37,186 nt of DNA from Frankia sp. RB7 (GCA_030403585.1 JAUEPE010000067.1:1-37186), one strand, 5' to 3'; counted from the first letter of the stretch, positions 23,216 through 31,116 are shown. The notes: generated by a model not told the origin, from the sequence alone. Translations and numbers: made by a program.

Positions 23216-23875
23216 TCAATAATTGATCTCCATCCGTAGACCGCGCGGATCGATCTCATCCCCGCCGACACGCTGCGTGCTGTCCCGCGCCGCGACCGCG
23301 CAAGCGCAGGCATCGATCAGATCGTCGCGGCCGATGCCGGTGCCGTGCCGCTGCGTCAGCCATTTTTCAATGTTGATGAAGCCCCGGTCTCTCAGCAGCT
23401 TAACACGCTGCTCGCGGCCTCGCGGTGATGACTTCGGTTCGAGCTGGATCTGACCGGCGAGATTCCAAAAGATCAATTCCGGATGCGCTTCGCTGATCGT
23501 CGCTTGGCGTTCTGGCGTCATTATCTCGTCTACCTCTCTGATTTTGTCTCTAATGTTCCAGAGCTGAGCCGAGACGCCCTTGTCGCTACGCTGCCAGTAG
23601 TGCTTATTCGCTGCCGCCATGTCGGAAAATAACCAGAGGTCGCGGCGGGCCCCGAGAAATACAGCGGGGCCCACTAATTTGCGCGCCGACTTGTCACAAC
23701 AACGATAACCTTCGGTCTTCAGCCCAATCGGCATGTCGATCATCGCACGCGCATGCGGCATCGCGAGCAGACGCGTGAGGCCCGGCGAATAGTCGAAGCC
23801 GTGATCGCCGCGATCATCGATCCACGCGGCGACCCAGCCGAAACGAAATCCGTCGAGACCGAGATAGTTCGGCAC
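23216..23875 (-). CDS. DUF429 family protein (predicted RNase H-like fold)
   Basis: A 219-residue protein of unknown function. Its N-terminal GLDGFRFGWVAAWID and the following IDMPIGL, EAHPELIFW and DDLIDACACAVAA are the conserved acidic positions of DUF429, which are thought to form an RNase H-like nuclease site. The spacing of Asp and Glu residues agrees with a metal-dependent nuclease, but activity has not been shown for the family as far as I know. The middle third appears less GC-rich than neighbouring genes. It is 30 bases downstream of the serine hydrolase on the same strand, which may be incidental. Confidence 0.86.
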   Translation of the reverse strand: MPNYLGLDGFRFGWVAAWIDDRGDHGFDYSPGLTRLLAMPHARAMIDMPIGLKTEGYRCCDKSARKLVGPAVFLGARRDLWLFSDMAAANKHYWQRSDKGVSAQLWNIRDKIREVDEIMTPERQATISEAHPELIFWNLAGQIQLEPKSSPRGREQRVKLLRDRGFINIEKWLTQRHGTGIGRDDLIDACACAVAARDSTQRVGGDEIDPRGLRMEINY

Positions 23876-23905
23876 GTCCTGATCCCTGACGGGCAGAATT
23901 CAGCG

Positions 23906-25102
23906 TCAGCCTCCGACCGCCTGGTAGGCCAGACGCTTGAACTCGAAGAAGAATGGATTCCAGAAGCCCATGTGACGCTGGGCCATCAGGACGCCGGCGG
24001 TATTGGCCTCGGGACAAATCCACCAATGGGTGCCGGCGAGCCCGCCCCACTGGAATTCGCCAGTGGAATTTTGGGGATCGAACTGCGTCGGCGCGAAGGT
24101 CACGGCGCCGCCGAGGCCAAAGCCCTTGCCGGGCATCGGCCCGAGATTGGCGAAGCGGATCGTCTCGCCTGCCGGCAACTGGTTGGTCATCATCTGCCGC
24201 AGCGTCTCCGGCTTTAGCAGCGCCTCCGGCCCAGGCACTAGTGCGCGCACCAGCGCGAGCATGTCCGGCAGGGTCGAGACCAGCCCGCCACCACCCGACA
24301 GCCGCGGGAACGGCCGTCGATAGGCCTGCGGATAAGGCAGATTCTCGGCGCGGGTGAGGCCCGGCTTCATCGGATCGAGCACGTCGGCACCGATATAGTG
24401 CGCAACCAGCCTGCCCTGCTGCGCTTCGGGCACGGAGAATCCGGTATCGGTCATGCCGAGCGGATCGAGGATGCGCGCCTTGAAGAAAGCGTCCAGCGGC
24501 TTGCCCGAGACGACCTCCACGACGCGGCCGAGCACGTCGGTCGCCACCGAATATTCCCAGCTCGTGCCGGGATGATAGGCCAGCGGCAGATCGGCCAGCT
24601 TGTCGATCATGTCGGTCAGCGGCGTCAGCGGATTGAGAACGCGCGCATCATTGTAGCCTTTGAACAGTACCGCACCGGGATCGAATATCCCGTAGCTGAG
24701 GCCCGAGGTATGGGTCAGAAGCTGCCGGATCGTGATCGGGCTTCTCGCCGGCTCGACATCGGCGAGGCTCGAAGCGCCCTGCTTCAGCACCTTGCGATTG
24801 CCAAGCTGCGGCAGGAATTTCTCGATCACGTCATCGAGCCCGATGCGGCCCCCCTCGACCAGCAACATGATCGCAGAGGTCACGAAGATCTTGGTATTGG
24901 AAAAAGCGCGGAAGATATGGTCCGGCCGCAGCGCCGTCTTCGCCTCGCGATCGGCAAAGCCGACGCATTGCTGGTCGACCACCTCGCGGCCGCGCAGCAC
25001 CGCCCAGGACACGCCGGGGACGATCTCCTGATCGACGTAACGCTGCATCGCCGTCCGCACAGCGGAAAAATCAGGTGTCTTACTTGTCGTCCTGGCGTCC
25101 AT
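23906..25102 (-). CDS. Serine hydrolase of the beta-lactamase/class C family
   Basis: A 398-residue enzyme of the PF00144 group, which includes class C beta-lactamases, esterases and DD-peptidases. The catalytic S-x-x-K motif is SNTK at residues 68-71. Further landmarks are IRQLLTHTSGLSYG, the Tyr motif in WEYSVATDVLGRVVE, LSGGGGLVSTLPDM and the late GLAGTHWWICPE, replacing the K-T-G box with a His-containing form typical of the esterase branch. No signal peptide is visible, so it is probably cytoplasmic and more likely an esterase than a lactamase. I placed the start at the ATG at 25102 because GAGAGGGGA lies just before it; the frame extends 96 codons upstream without conserved sequence. 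Confidence 0.92.
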   Translation of the reverse strand: MDARTTSKTPDFSAVRTAMQRYVDQEIVPGVSWAVLRGREVVDQQCVGFADREAKTALRPDHIFRAFSNTKIFVTSAIMLLVEGGRIGLDDVIEKFLPQLGNRKVLKQGASSLADVEPARSPITIRQLLTHTSGLSYGIFDPGAVLFKGYNDARVLNPLTPLTDMIDKLADLPLAYHPGTSWEYSVATDVLGRVVEVVSGKPLDAFFKARILDPLGMTDTGFSVPEAQQGRLVAHYIGADVLDPMKPGLTRAENLPYPQAYRRPFPRLSGGGGLVSTLPDMLALVRALVPGPEALLKPETLRQMMTNQLPAGETIRFANLGPMPGKGFGLGGAVTFAPTQFDPQNSTGEFQWGGLAGTHWWICPEANTAGVLMAQRHMGFWNPFFFEFKRLAYQAVGG

Positions 25103-25347
25103 AAATAGTCCCCTCTCGAATTGGTTGCGATGGATATAGCAACGAATCGGCCGCGGGAAAGCCCGTTCGCGCGAGGTGTGGGCGGCCCCCTCAATACCCA
25201 CATTTTTGTTTCGCCGCGTGTTCGCACCCCTGCGAGCAACACAACGAAAACGCCAGCAATCCTTGCGGCAAGGCCTCGTTAAGCGAGCGACCTTTAGCCT
25301 TACGGTCATGTTCAGCGTATCCCAACCTTCATCAAAGGTGACCGGCA
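25103..25347. promoter_or_regulatory. Divergent intergenic region without recognised gene
   Basis: Divergent promoters for the serine hydrolase (minus) and the Ser-rich protein (plus) should lie here. I looked for nod-box and type III tts-box patterns before the Ser-rich gene and found none. A purine-rich AAAGGTGA about eight bases before the ATG at 25348 is its probable ribosome-binding site. Confidence 0.45.
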
Positions 25348-25905
25348 ATGACCTCGATCTCCGCAACGACCACCAGTTCCTACTCCCCACTCGACCGCCT
25401 TAAGAGCGAGCTTACCAAGGAAGTCTCGGCGGGCACCATCAGTTCGAGCGATGAGTCCGCACTCTCGTCCGCGCTCGACGATATCGACTCGTCGCTCAAG
25501 AGCGGCGCGTCGAGCGCGAGCTCCTCGTCGCCGCCCTCGGCTGACGGGATGCAGTCCAAGATCGACGACCTCATCCAGAACGAGGTATCGAGCGGCAAGC
25601 TGACCAGCGAGCAGGCCAGCGAGCTGAAAAACGTGTTCGCCAACACCTTCTCCGGCAGTGCCGGTGGACCGCCGCCGCCCGATGCCAGCAGCGACTCATC
25701 GAGCACGAGCAGCACTGGCAGTACGGACTCGACCTCCTCGTCCGATTCTTCGTCCAGCTCGTCCTCGACCACCACCGCAGAGCTGATGAAAGAGCTGATC
25801 TCGCTACTCCAGAATGCAACCAGCCAGTCGACCTCCTATAGCTCCAGCGGCAACTCGGCGTCCTCCAACGCATCGAGCGCGCTGCTCGTCGACTATTCGA
25901 CCTAA
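25348..25905 (+). CDS. Ser-rich hypothetical protein with two internal helical repeats
   Basis: A 185-residue protein that I cannot assign to a named family. It has no signal peptide. Two similar segments of about 30 residues are seen: LDRLKSELTKEVSAGTISSS (residues 15-34) with the following helix, and QSKIDDLIQNEVSSGKLTSE (69-88) with QASELKNVF. The pattern is L/I-rich helix, E-V-S-x-G turn, then S/T-x-x-x-A helix, reminiscent of EF-hand-like or spacer modules but lacking Ca-binding Asp clusters. Between and after them are long runs of Ser, Asp and Thr (110-140 and 155-178), ending ALLVDYST. The gene ends at a strong terminator. Codon use is strongly Ser-driven, so composition alone is not evidence of transfer. 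Confidence 0.82.
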   Translation: MTSISATTTSSYSPLDRLKSELTKEVSAGTISSSDESALSSALDDIDSSLKSGASSASSSSPPSADGMQSKIDDLIQNEVSSGKLTSEQASELKNVFANTFSGSAGGPPPPDASSDSSSTSSTGSTDSTSSSDSSSSSSSTTTAELMKELISLLQNATSQSTSYSSSGNSASSNASSALLVDYST

Positions 25906-25910
25906 ACCAA

Positions 25911-25954
25911 AGCGCGACGGCGATAAATCGCCGTCGCGCTCCGGATGTTCTTTT
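25911..25954 (+). terminator. Strong intrinsic terminator between convergent genes
   Basis: A perfect 13-bp stem, AGCGCGACGGCGA (25911-25923) with TCGCCGTCGCGCT (25928-25940) and a TAAA loop, begins six bases after the Ser-rich stop codon. A T-rich stretch (TTCTTTT, 25948-25954) follows on the plus strand after an eight-base gap. Because the GNAT gene ends at 25953 on the other strand, the same hairpin may stop both transcripts. Confidence 0.85.
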
Positions 25955-26645
25955 ACCCCTGCTTCATGAACGCCGTCACGTGCAGACGACGGCGGATGCG
26001 CATGCCCTGGCGCTGATAGAGCGCAATGGCGGAAGTGTTGTTCGAAAACACGTGCAGGAACGGAATCTCGCCGCGCGCCTCGATCCGGCGCGCGACCGCG
26101 GCGAGCAGCGCCTGCGCGTAGCCGCGCCCGCGATAGTCCGGATGAACGCAGACGGCCGTCATCTCGACGTACTTTCCCGGCTTCATGCGCTCGCCCGTCA
26201 TCGCGACCAGCTCGCCGCCGGCGCGAATACCGAGGAATGTGCCGAGCTCGTGCGTTCGCAACGCGAACGGCCCGGGCTTGGTCAGCGCCGTCAGCGCCAT
26301 CATGGCAGGCACATCAGCCTCGCCGAGCATAACAATCTCGGCGCCACGCAACGGACTGTCGGCAGGCGATCCGATCATCTGCTCGCCGGTCTCGGCCAGC
26401 ACGACCTTGAAGCCCGAGGGAACCTCGACCGGCTCCGGCGTGAACAGCGCGGCGACCTGTGAGCCAGACATGAGATCACCGAGCGCGGCAAAGCTTGCCG
26501 CCGACATGTCGACCATGTCGGCGAACGGCGTCATGTCCAGGGGATAACGCAGCGCCCGCGGGCCGCCTTCGGCCAGATGCTTATGGCTCGTCGTCAGCGC
26601 GCTCCAGATCGGACGATCCAGTAGCGGCACATCGCTGTCGGACAC
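25953..26645 (-). CDS. GNAT family N-acetyltransferase
   Basis: A 230-residue acetyltransferase with an unassigned N-terminal half (to about residue 105) and a C-terminal GNAT domain. The acetyl-CoA motif is visible as VCVHPDYRGRGYAQALLAAV, preceded by YVEMTAV and followed by PFLHVFSNNTSAIALYQRQGM, close to the FR47-like group. The likely start is GTG at 26645, four bases after the Lin0512 stop and preceded by AAGGAC; the frame upstream of it has only non-conserved Ser/Arg residues. Translation coupled to the Lin0512 gene is likely. Substrate unknown. Confidence 0.9.
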   Translation of the reverse strand: MSDSDVPLLDRPIWSALTTSHKHLAEGGPRALRYPLDMTPFADMVDMSAASFAALGDLMSGSQVAALFTPEPVEVPSGFKVVLAETGEQMIGSPADSPLRGAEIVMLGEADVPAMMALTALTKPGPFALRTHELGTFLGIRAGGELVAMTGERMKPGKYVEMTAVCVHPDYRGRGYAQALLAAVARRIEARGEIPFLHVFSNNTSAIALYQRQGMRIRRRLHVTAFMKQG

Positions 26646-26649
26646 CGGC

Positions 26650-26997
26650 CTAGTCCTTGTCGAAGCTGACGATGACCGCCGCATTGGCGATGAGGATCGG
26701 GTCGTTGGCCTGCTCCGTGGCCGAGGGGATCTCCAGCCCGCCCTTGACCGCGTTGACGGTCACGGTGCCGTAGGGAAGTTCCTTCGCAACCGCCTCCTTG
26801 TCGACGGCCTCGGGATTGGGCACGCCGATCGTGACATCGACGAACATGTCGTTCGCGGTCTTGCCGATCATCCGGAAGAAACCGAGGCTCGAATGCCGGA
26901 TCGCATCCGACACCGCCCGCTTCGCTGCCTTCGTGGCGTCCCGGCCGTGAACGTCGACACCCATGCCCATCTCGGTGATACAGCGAACGCGAGTCAT
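26650..26997 (-). CDS. Lin0512 family protein
   Basis: A 115-residue cytoplasmic protein of the conserved Lin0512 group, named after a Listeria protein and of unknown function. Recognisable are CITEMGMGVDVHGRDATKAAKRAV with the double-Gly GMG and HGRD residues, then AIRHSSLGFF, DMFVDVTIGVPNPE and the terminal AAVIVSFDKD. Length equals the family norm. It is the first gene of a two-gene unit with the GNAT acetyltransferase (4-base gap), a partner that might point to a shared small-molecule or protein modification, though this is not known. Confidence 0.88.
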   Translation of the reverse strand: MTRVRCITEMGMGVDVHGRDATKAAKRAVSDAIRHSSLGFFRMIGKTANDMFVDVTIGVPNPEAVDKEAVAKELPYGTVTVNAVKGGLEIPSATEQANDPILIANAAVIVSFDKD

Positions 26998-27101
26998 TTT
27001 TCAGTCCTGTTTGTTGCCCTCATGATTGAGGAGTGTCGGCGATCGGAGATCGCGAGACAAGTGCGGTTGTCGTGCTCAGGCGCGGTCTCCGCCACATACT
27101 C

Positions 27102-27181
27102 CGTCATTGCGAGCGCAGCGAAGCAATCCAGACTGCCACTGCGGAAAGACTCTGGATTGCTTCGCTGCGCTCGCAATGACG
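27102..27181. repeat. Perfect 31-bp inverted repeat (MITE/RPE-like palindrome)
   Basis: Arms 27102-27132 and 27151-27181 are exact reverse complements, starting CGTCATTGCGAGCGCAGCG and ending at an 18-base loop. No reading frame of its own and no transposase is present. The sequence type (GTCATTGCGAGCG-CAGCGAAGCAATCCAG) recurs, to my recollection, between genes in Bradyrhizobium and Rhodopseudomonas. In RNA it would fold into a very stable hairpin between the acetolactate-synthase stop (27206) and Lin0512 start. Confidence 0.85.
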
Positions 27182-27205
27182 AACAAGGCGAGAGTTTCTA
27201 ACAAC

Positions 27206-28870
27206 TCACGCCTTCACCTTCTCATGCGCCCGCAGCTCGTCAACGAGCACCCGCACGTTCTCCGAATAGTCGATCGGAATCACGACAAGATGCACGCCGC
27301 CCTCTTTGAAAGCCGCATCTAACGTCGGGCCGAAGCTGTCGATGCTTGCGATGCGGTGGCCCTTGGCGCCATAGGCTTTTGCGTACAGCACAAAGTCGGG
27401 ATTGCCGAAGGTCATGCCGTAATCGGCAAAGTGATCGACGGCCTGCTTCCAGCGAATCATGCCGTAGGCGTTGTCCTCAAGCACCAGCACGACGAGATTG
27501 AGCTTGAGGCGAACGGCGGTCTCCATCTCCTGGCTGTTCATCATGAAGCCGCCGTCGCCGGCAACCGCGAGCACGCGGCGGTCGGGATAGAGCATCGCGG
27601 CCATCATCGCCGACGGCAGGCCGGCGCCCATCGTCGCCAGCGCATTGTCGAGCAGCAGCGTGTTGGCGACGCGGGTGCGGTAGTTGCGCGCGAACCAAAT
27701 CTTGTACATGCCGTTGTCGAGCGCGACGATACCGTTCTCCGGGATGACCTGGCGGATGTCGTGCACGATACGCTGCGGCGTCGGCGGCCAACGCGTCTCG
27801 GTGGCGCGGTCGGCGATGTGGTTGAGAATCTCTTCGCGCAACGGCAATAGCGCCGCCGCATGCGGCAGCTTGCCTTCAAGCCGGTCGGCCAAAAGCTCCA
27901 GGCTCGGGCCGACGTCGCCGACGACCTCCGCGTCGGGAAAATAGACCAGCTCGACGCTTGCCGTGGTGTAGCTGACGTGAATCACCTTCGGCCCCGATGG
28001 CCCCATGATGAAGGGCGGCTTCTCGATCGGGTCATGGCCGATCGCCACAATCAGATCGGCGGCGTCGATGGCGTCGTGGACATAGTCGCGCTCGGACAGC
28101 GCCGCGGTGCCCATGTAGAGATTGGTGCCGCCAGGAACGGTGCCCTTGCCCATCTGCGTGGTGAAGAACGGAATGCCGGTCCGCCGCACGAAGCTCGCGA
28201 TGCCATGGGTCGAGCGCGGCCGGCTGGTCGCCGCGCCCATCATCACGAGCGGACGTTTCGCGGCCAAGATCATCTCGGCGGCACGATCGAGCGCAGCGCG
28301 GTGGGCAACGGGAATCTCGATCGGGTGGATATGGATCACTGGCGTGGCCGGCACCTCGTCGCCCGCAATGTCTTCGGGAAGTTCGAGATGCACCGGACCC
28401 GGCCGCTCCTCCATCGCCACGCGGAAGGCATCCCGCACCACGGTCGGAATCGAGGAGGCGCTGATGATCTGCCGCGACAATTTCGTCAGCGGCTTCATGG
28501 TCGCGACCACATCGACGATCTGGAAGCGCGCCTGCCGGCTGCTCATGATCGGCTTCTGCCCTGTGATCAGGATCATCGGCATCGCGCCGAGATGTGCGTA
28601 GGCCGCGCCGGTCGACAGATTGAGCGCACCGGGGCCAAGCGTGGAGAGGCAGACCCCGGGCTTGCCGGTCAACCTTCCATGCGTGGCGGCCATGAAGGCA
28701 GCCGCCTGCTCGTGGCGGGTCAGGACCAGCTCGATTTTGGACGTGCGCAGCGATTCGACGAGGTCGAGGTTTTCTTCGCCGGGAACACCGAAGATACGAT
28801 CGACGCCTTCGTTCTCCAGCGCCGCGACGAACAGGTCCGATCCTTTGACTTTACCTTCCTGTTTGCTCAT
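27206..28870 (-). CDS. Acetolactate synthase large subunit-like ThDP enzyme
   Basis: A 554-residue thiamine-diphosphate enzyme of the acetohydroxyacid synthase/AlsS family, expected to condense two pyruvates to acetolactate. FGVPGEEN starts the PYR domain, and the catalytic Glu is E54 in RHEQAAAFMA. The ThDP motif begins GDG at 438-440 and ends with N467 in EDNAYG. Length is normal. No ilvH/ilvN small subunit is adjacent, so it may be the catabolic, regulation-free type; benzaldehyde-lyase-like or other carboligase activities cannot be excluded. I set the start at the ATG at 28870 because CGGAGGCGAC precedes it; the open frame upstream adds a non-conserved 27 codons. Confidence 0.92.
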   Translation of the reverse strand: MSKQEGKVKGSDLFVAALENEGVDRIFGVPGEENLDLVESLRTSKIELVLTRHEQAAAFMAATHGRLTGKPGVCLSTLGPGALNLSTGAAYAHLGAMPMILITGQKPIMSSRQARFQIVDVVATMKPLTKLSRQIISASSIPTVVRDAFRVAMEERPGPVHLELPEDIAGDEVPATPVIHIHPIEIPVAHRAALDRAAEMILAAKRPLVMMGAATSRPRSTHGIASFVRRTGIPFFTTQMGKGTVPGGTNLYMGTAALSERDYVHDAIDAADLIVAIGHDPIEKPPFIMGPSGPKVIHVSYTTASVELVYFPDAEVVGDVGPSLELLADRLEGKLPHAAALLPLREEILNHIADRATETRWPPTPQRIVHDIRQVIPENGIVALDNGMYKIWFARNYRTRVANTLLLDNALATMGAGLPSAMMAAMLYPDRRVLAVAGDGGFMMNSQEMETAVRLKLNLVVLVLEDNAYGMIRWKQAVDHFADYGMTFGNPDFVLYAKAYGAKGHRIASIDSFGPTLDAAFKEGGVHLVVIPIDYSENVRVLVDELRAHEKVKA

Positions 28871-29010
28871 GTCGCCTCCGCGGTCGTTAGCTTTGGCTCC
28901 CGCTTCCGCCGGGAACCTCGCGCGCATCGTAACCGCGTAACGCTCGGGCACAACTCACAATGCAGCTGGCTTTTCAGGTTGCACGAATTTTCTCAGAATC
29001 TATCGCTCTC

Positions 29011-29045
29011 GCGTCCCGGACGCGCTGCGCAGCGTCCGGGGCACG
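29011..29045. repeat. Short palindromic repeat (GTCCCGGACGC hairpin)
   Basis: CCCGGACGC (29015-29023) pairs with GCGTCCGGG (29032-29040) around an eight-base loop, in a 227-base spacer between the acetolactate-synthase start and the O-methyltransferase stop. No T-run follows in either direction. Similar CCGGACGC palindromes are part of the dispersed Bradyrhizobium-type repeats, so this is called a repeat; a role as 3' end of the methyltransferase mRNA is possible. Confidence 0.6.
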
Positions 29046-29097
29046 AGACCATTGTTCGACCATAAGCACACCACGCAAGGTGTTGTGGCGGCGGCCC

Positions 29098-29742
29098 TTA
29101 CCGCACCTTCAGCGACAGTTCCGTGCCGCCCTTGAGCGGCAGCGTCATCGACACAAAACCGTTGTTGGGATCGCGGATGTAGGCGAGATAATCAGGCTCG
29201 GCATTGTCGTTCATGACATAGCCGCCGACGAGCAGCTGGGGCGCGACGATCTCGATCACCTCGCGGGCGAGCGACGGACCACCCTCGCCCGGCCAGCCGT
29301 CGATCAGGACGAAGTCGATGGGGCCGCCGAGATCGCGCAGCGTCTCGCGAGCGTCGCCTTCTCGAATCTCCGCATAGTCGGCCAATCCGGCCTCAGCGAG
29401 GTTGCGTTTGGCGGCTTCGACCTTGGCCGGCACGATCTCCGAGCCAATCACCGTGCCGCCGCCATTGTCGCGCAGCGCGGCCGCGAAATAGAGTGTCGAC
29501 ATGCCGACCGAGGTCGCGAACTCCGCTACGCGGGTGGCGCGCAGGCCGCGGCACAGCAGGTAGATCAGCTCGCCCTGCTCGGGATGGATCGAAAAGCCCT
29601 GCTCGGCATAGGCGTGAGGATCGCGGCTGTTGAAGACGCTGCGCGGTCCACCGCCGGAGGGCCGTTGCCGCGCGCCCTGCAGGCGCGCGATGACGGCGTT
29701 GACACGCGGATCTTGAATCGGGCTGCGCGGCAGATCAGTCAT
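29098..29742 (-). CDS. SAM-dependent O-methyltransferase (class I, type 3-like)
   Basis: A 214-residue cytosolic methyltransferase. The SAM-binding motif I reads VAEFATSVGMSTLYFA, followed by the acidic end of strand 2 in IGSEIVPAKVEAAKRNL, then REGDARETL and FVLIDGWPGEGG. This matches the catechol/caffeoyl-CoA-type O-methyltransferase fold used for small phenolics and other compounds. I chose the ATG at 29742, which has AAGGAAG at good distance; a GTG at 29763 overlapping the PadR stop (GTGA) is an equally coupled alternative adding seven residues. It sits directly downstream of padR in the same operon, so expression should follow that repressor. Substrate unknown. Confidence 0.87.
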   Translation of the reverse strand: MTDLPRSPIQDPRVNAVIARLQGARQRPSGGGPRSVFNSRDPHAYAEQGFSIHPEQGELIYLLCRGLRATRVAEFATSVGMSTLYFAAALRDNGGGTVIGSEIVPAKVEAAKRNLAEAGLADYAEIREGDARETLRDLGGPIDFVLIDGWPGEGGPSLAREVIEIVAPQLLVGGYVMNDNAEPDYLAYIRDPNNGFVSMTLPLKGGTELSLKVR

Positions 29743-29759
29743 GCCTTGCTTCCTTTCCG

Positions 29760-30386
29760 TCACTTGCCGAGAATTTCCGCGGCTGCACGCTCCAGAATTC
29801 CAGCGATGCGACGCGCCTCGGCGGAATCGCTGCCGTGCTTGGAACGCAGCGCGCGCTTGAGGTTGTGGCGGGCGCGGTGCATCTCGTCGGAGGCATCGGC
29901 ATCGAGATCGCTGACGCCGGCAAAGGCCTCGCGCACCTCGTCCATGCGGCGCCCGATCCGCGACAGCGCCTGGAGGATCGCATCGGCCGTCCCGCGCTGC
30001 TCGGCGAGATAGGCCTCGCCCTGCGGCGTGATGCTGTAGAGTTTTCTGCCGCCATCCTGCGCGACGCTGGCGTGGCCGACCTCTTCGAGATAGGTCAGCG
30101 CCGGATAGATCACGCCGGGGCTCGGCGTATAAAACCCCTCCGAACGCTCCTCGATGATCTTGATCAGCTCGTAGCCATGCGCGGGCTTTTCGGCGAGCAA
30201 CGCCAGGATCACGAGCTGGAGGTCCTGCGAGGACAGCCGCCGCGCGCCCGGAAAGTCGTCGCCCCCGCGGCCGAAAAAGCCATGCCCGCCGCGGCCGAAG
30301 CGATGCCGCCCGCCGTGCCGGCCGATGGCGAAGTGGGCGAAGTGCCCAAAGTGGAAGTCTTTGTGGTCTCGGTGTTTGCCAACCAT
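29760..30386 (-). CDS. PadR family regulator with His/Gly-rich N-terminal extension
   Basis: A 208-residue repressor. The winged-helix domain spans about residues 50-130: LQLVILALLAEKPAHGYELIKII, SPGVIYPALTYLEE and RKLYSITPQGEAYLAEQ. A helical dimerisation tail follows. Unusually, residues 1-45 are rich in His (eight in the first 35 residues), Gly, Phe and Arg, which could bind a metal or an effector. PadR proteins often answer to phenolic acids, which suits the O-methyltransferase gene overlapping its 3' end. The ATG at 30384-30386 is preceded by GGAG. Two CGTAAGATATG repeats upstream suggest autoregulation. Confidence 0.93.
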   Translation of the reverse strand: MVGKHRDHKDFHFGHFAHFAIGRHGGRHRFGRGGHGFFGRGGDDFPGARRLSSQDLQLVILALLAEKPAHGYELIKIIEERSEGFYTPSPGVIYPALTYLEEVGHASVAQDGGRKLYSITPQGEAYLAEQRGTADAILQALSRIGRRMDEVREAFAGVSDLDADASDEMHRARHNLKRALRSKHGSDSAEARRIAGILERAAAEILGK

Positions 30387-30423
30387 ATCTTACGTCTCCT
30401 TCTCAAAACATATCTTACGATAT
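30384..30423 (-). promoter_or_regulatory. PadR operator-like palindrome and direct repeat
   Basis: ATATC-TTAC-GATAT (30410-30423) is a 14-base palindrome with 5-bp arms, of the ATAT-type half-sites favoured by PadR repressors. The 11-mer CATATCTTACG occurs at 30409-30419 and again at 30384-30394, where its complement contains the padR start codon. The Shine-Dalgarno lies between the two copies. Binding of PadR here would block its own transcription. Confidence 0.6.
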
Positions 30424-30495
30424 AGTTTGCGATAGTCGAGACGCAACTCACGGATCCGTGATCAGTCGCCAGCTGGGAGCGGCAATCGCCGGCCG

Positions 30496-31047
30496 CTACT
30501 CGGCGGCCTCGCTGTGGGGAACGCCCTGCTCGACCTCGAGCTGGAGAATGTCGTTGAAGCGGTTGAAGGCGCCGCACAGCGCGATGCGCCAGGTCAGCTC
30601 GACGATCTCAGCTTCTGAGAAATGGACGCGGAGCCGGGCAAAGATCTCGTCACGCGTCTTGTTCCAGTTGTTGGTGACCGCGATCGCATATTCGACGACG
30701 AGCTTGTCGAGCTCATCGAGCTCGGGATGATCCTTATAGTCGACAAGGCGCGCCGCGCCCTCCTCCGACACGCCCTGCACCGCGAGTTTTGGCGCGTGGT
30801 GCGAAACGCAATAGTCGCATTTGTTGAGCAAAGACACCGTGACCAGCGCGAGCTCCAGATGCCGCTTCGAGATCATGCCTTCGCTGGCGAGATCGACCAG
30901 CAGCGACCACATGTGCTTGAAGATCGGCGGGCGATGCGCCATCACACCGGCCTGGTTCTCGAACGCGCCATAGGTCGTCATCTTGTCCCACAGCGGTCGC
31001 AGTGCTTCCGGCAGATCGTCCCTGGTCTTGATCGATACGCGCGACAT
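30496..31047 (-). CDS. Carboxymuconolactone decarboxylase / AhpD-like family protein
   Basis: A 183-residue all-helical protein of the AhpD-like superfamily. The redox-active motif C-x2-C-x3-H is present as Cys77, Cys80 and His84 in NKCDYCVSHHA, which in AhpD reduces peroxiredoxins or peroxides. The C-terminal WRIALCGAFNRFNDILQLEVEQGVP is typical of the larger AhpD-like proteins. The true carboxymuconolactone decarboxylases lack this Cys pair, so a peroxidase or thiol oxidoreductase is more likely. The ATG at 31047 is preceded by GGA; the long open frame upstream is antisense to the divergent MmcQ gene and was not used. Confidence 0.9.
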   Translation of the reverse strand: MSRVSIKTRDDLPEALRPLWDKMTTYGAFENQAGVMAHRPPIFKHMWSLLVDLASEGMISKRHLELALVTVSLLNKCDYCVSHHAPKLAVQGVSEEGAARLVDYKDHPELDELDKLVVEYAIAVTNNWNKTRDEIFARLRVHFSEAEIVELTWRIALCGAFNRFNDILQLEVEQGVPHSEAAE

Positions 31048-31116
31048 GGCATTCCATCCTCGGTTGGAACATGCATGCTGCCACAAAGGTGCGCCGATGT
31101 CCGCTATTGCAATCGC

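Noticed and set aside
25103..25347. tts-box or nod-box promoter for the Ser-rich gene
   Set aside because: No match to either consensus could be found by eye.
27102..27181. Insertion sequence ends or CRISPR repeat
   Set aside because: No transposase frame, no spacer-repeat series; only one palindrome.
27860..29065. Plus-strand open frame of 401 codons opposite the acetolactate synthase gene
   Set aside because: No ribosome-binding site or domain; His/Arg/Gly-rich shadow of the minus-strand enzyme.
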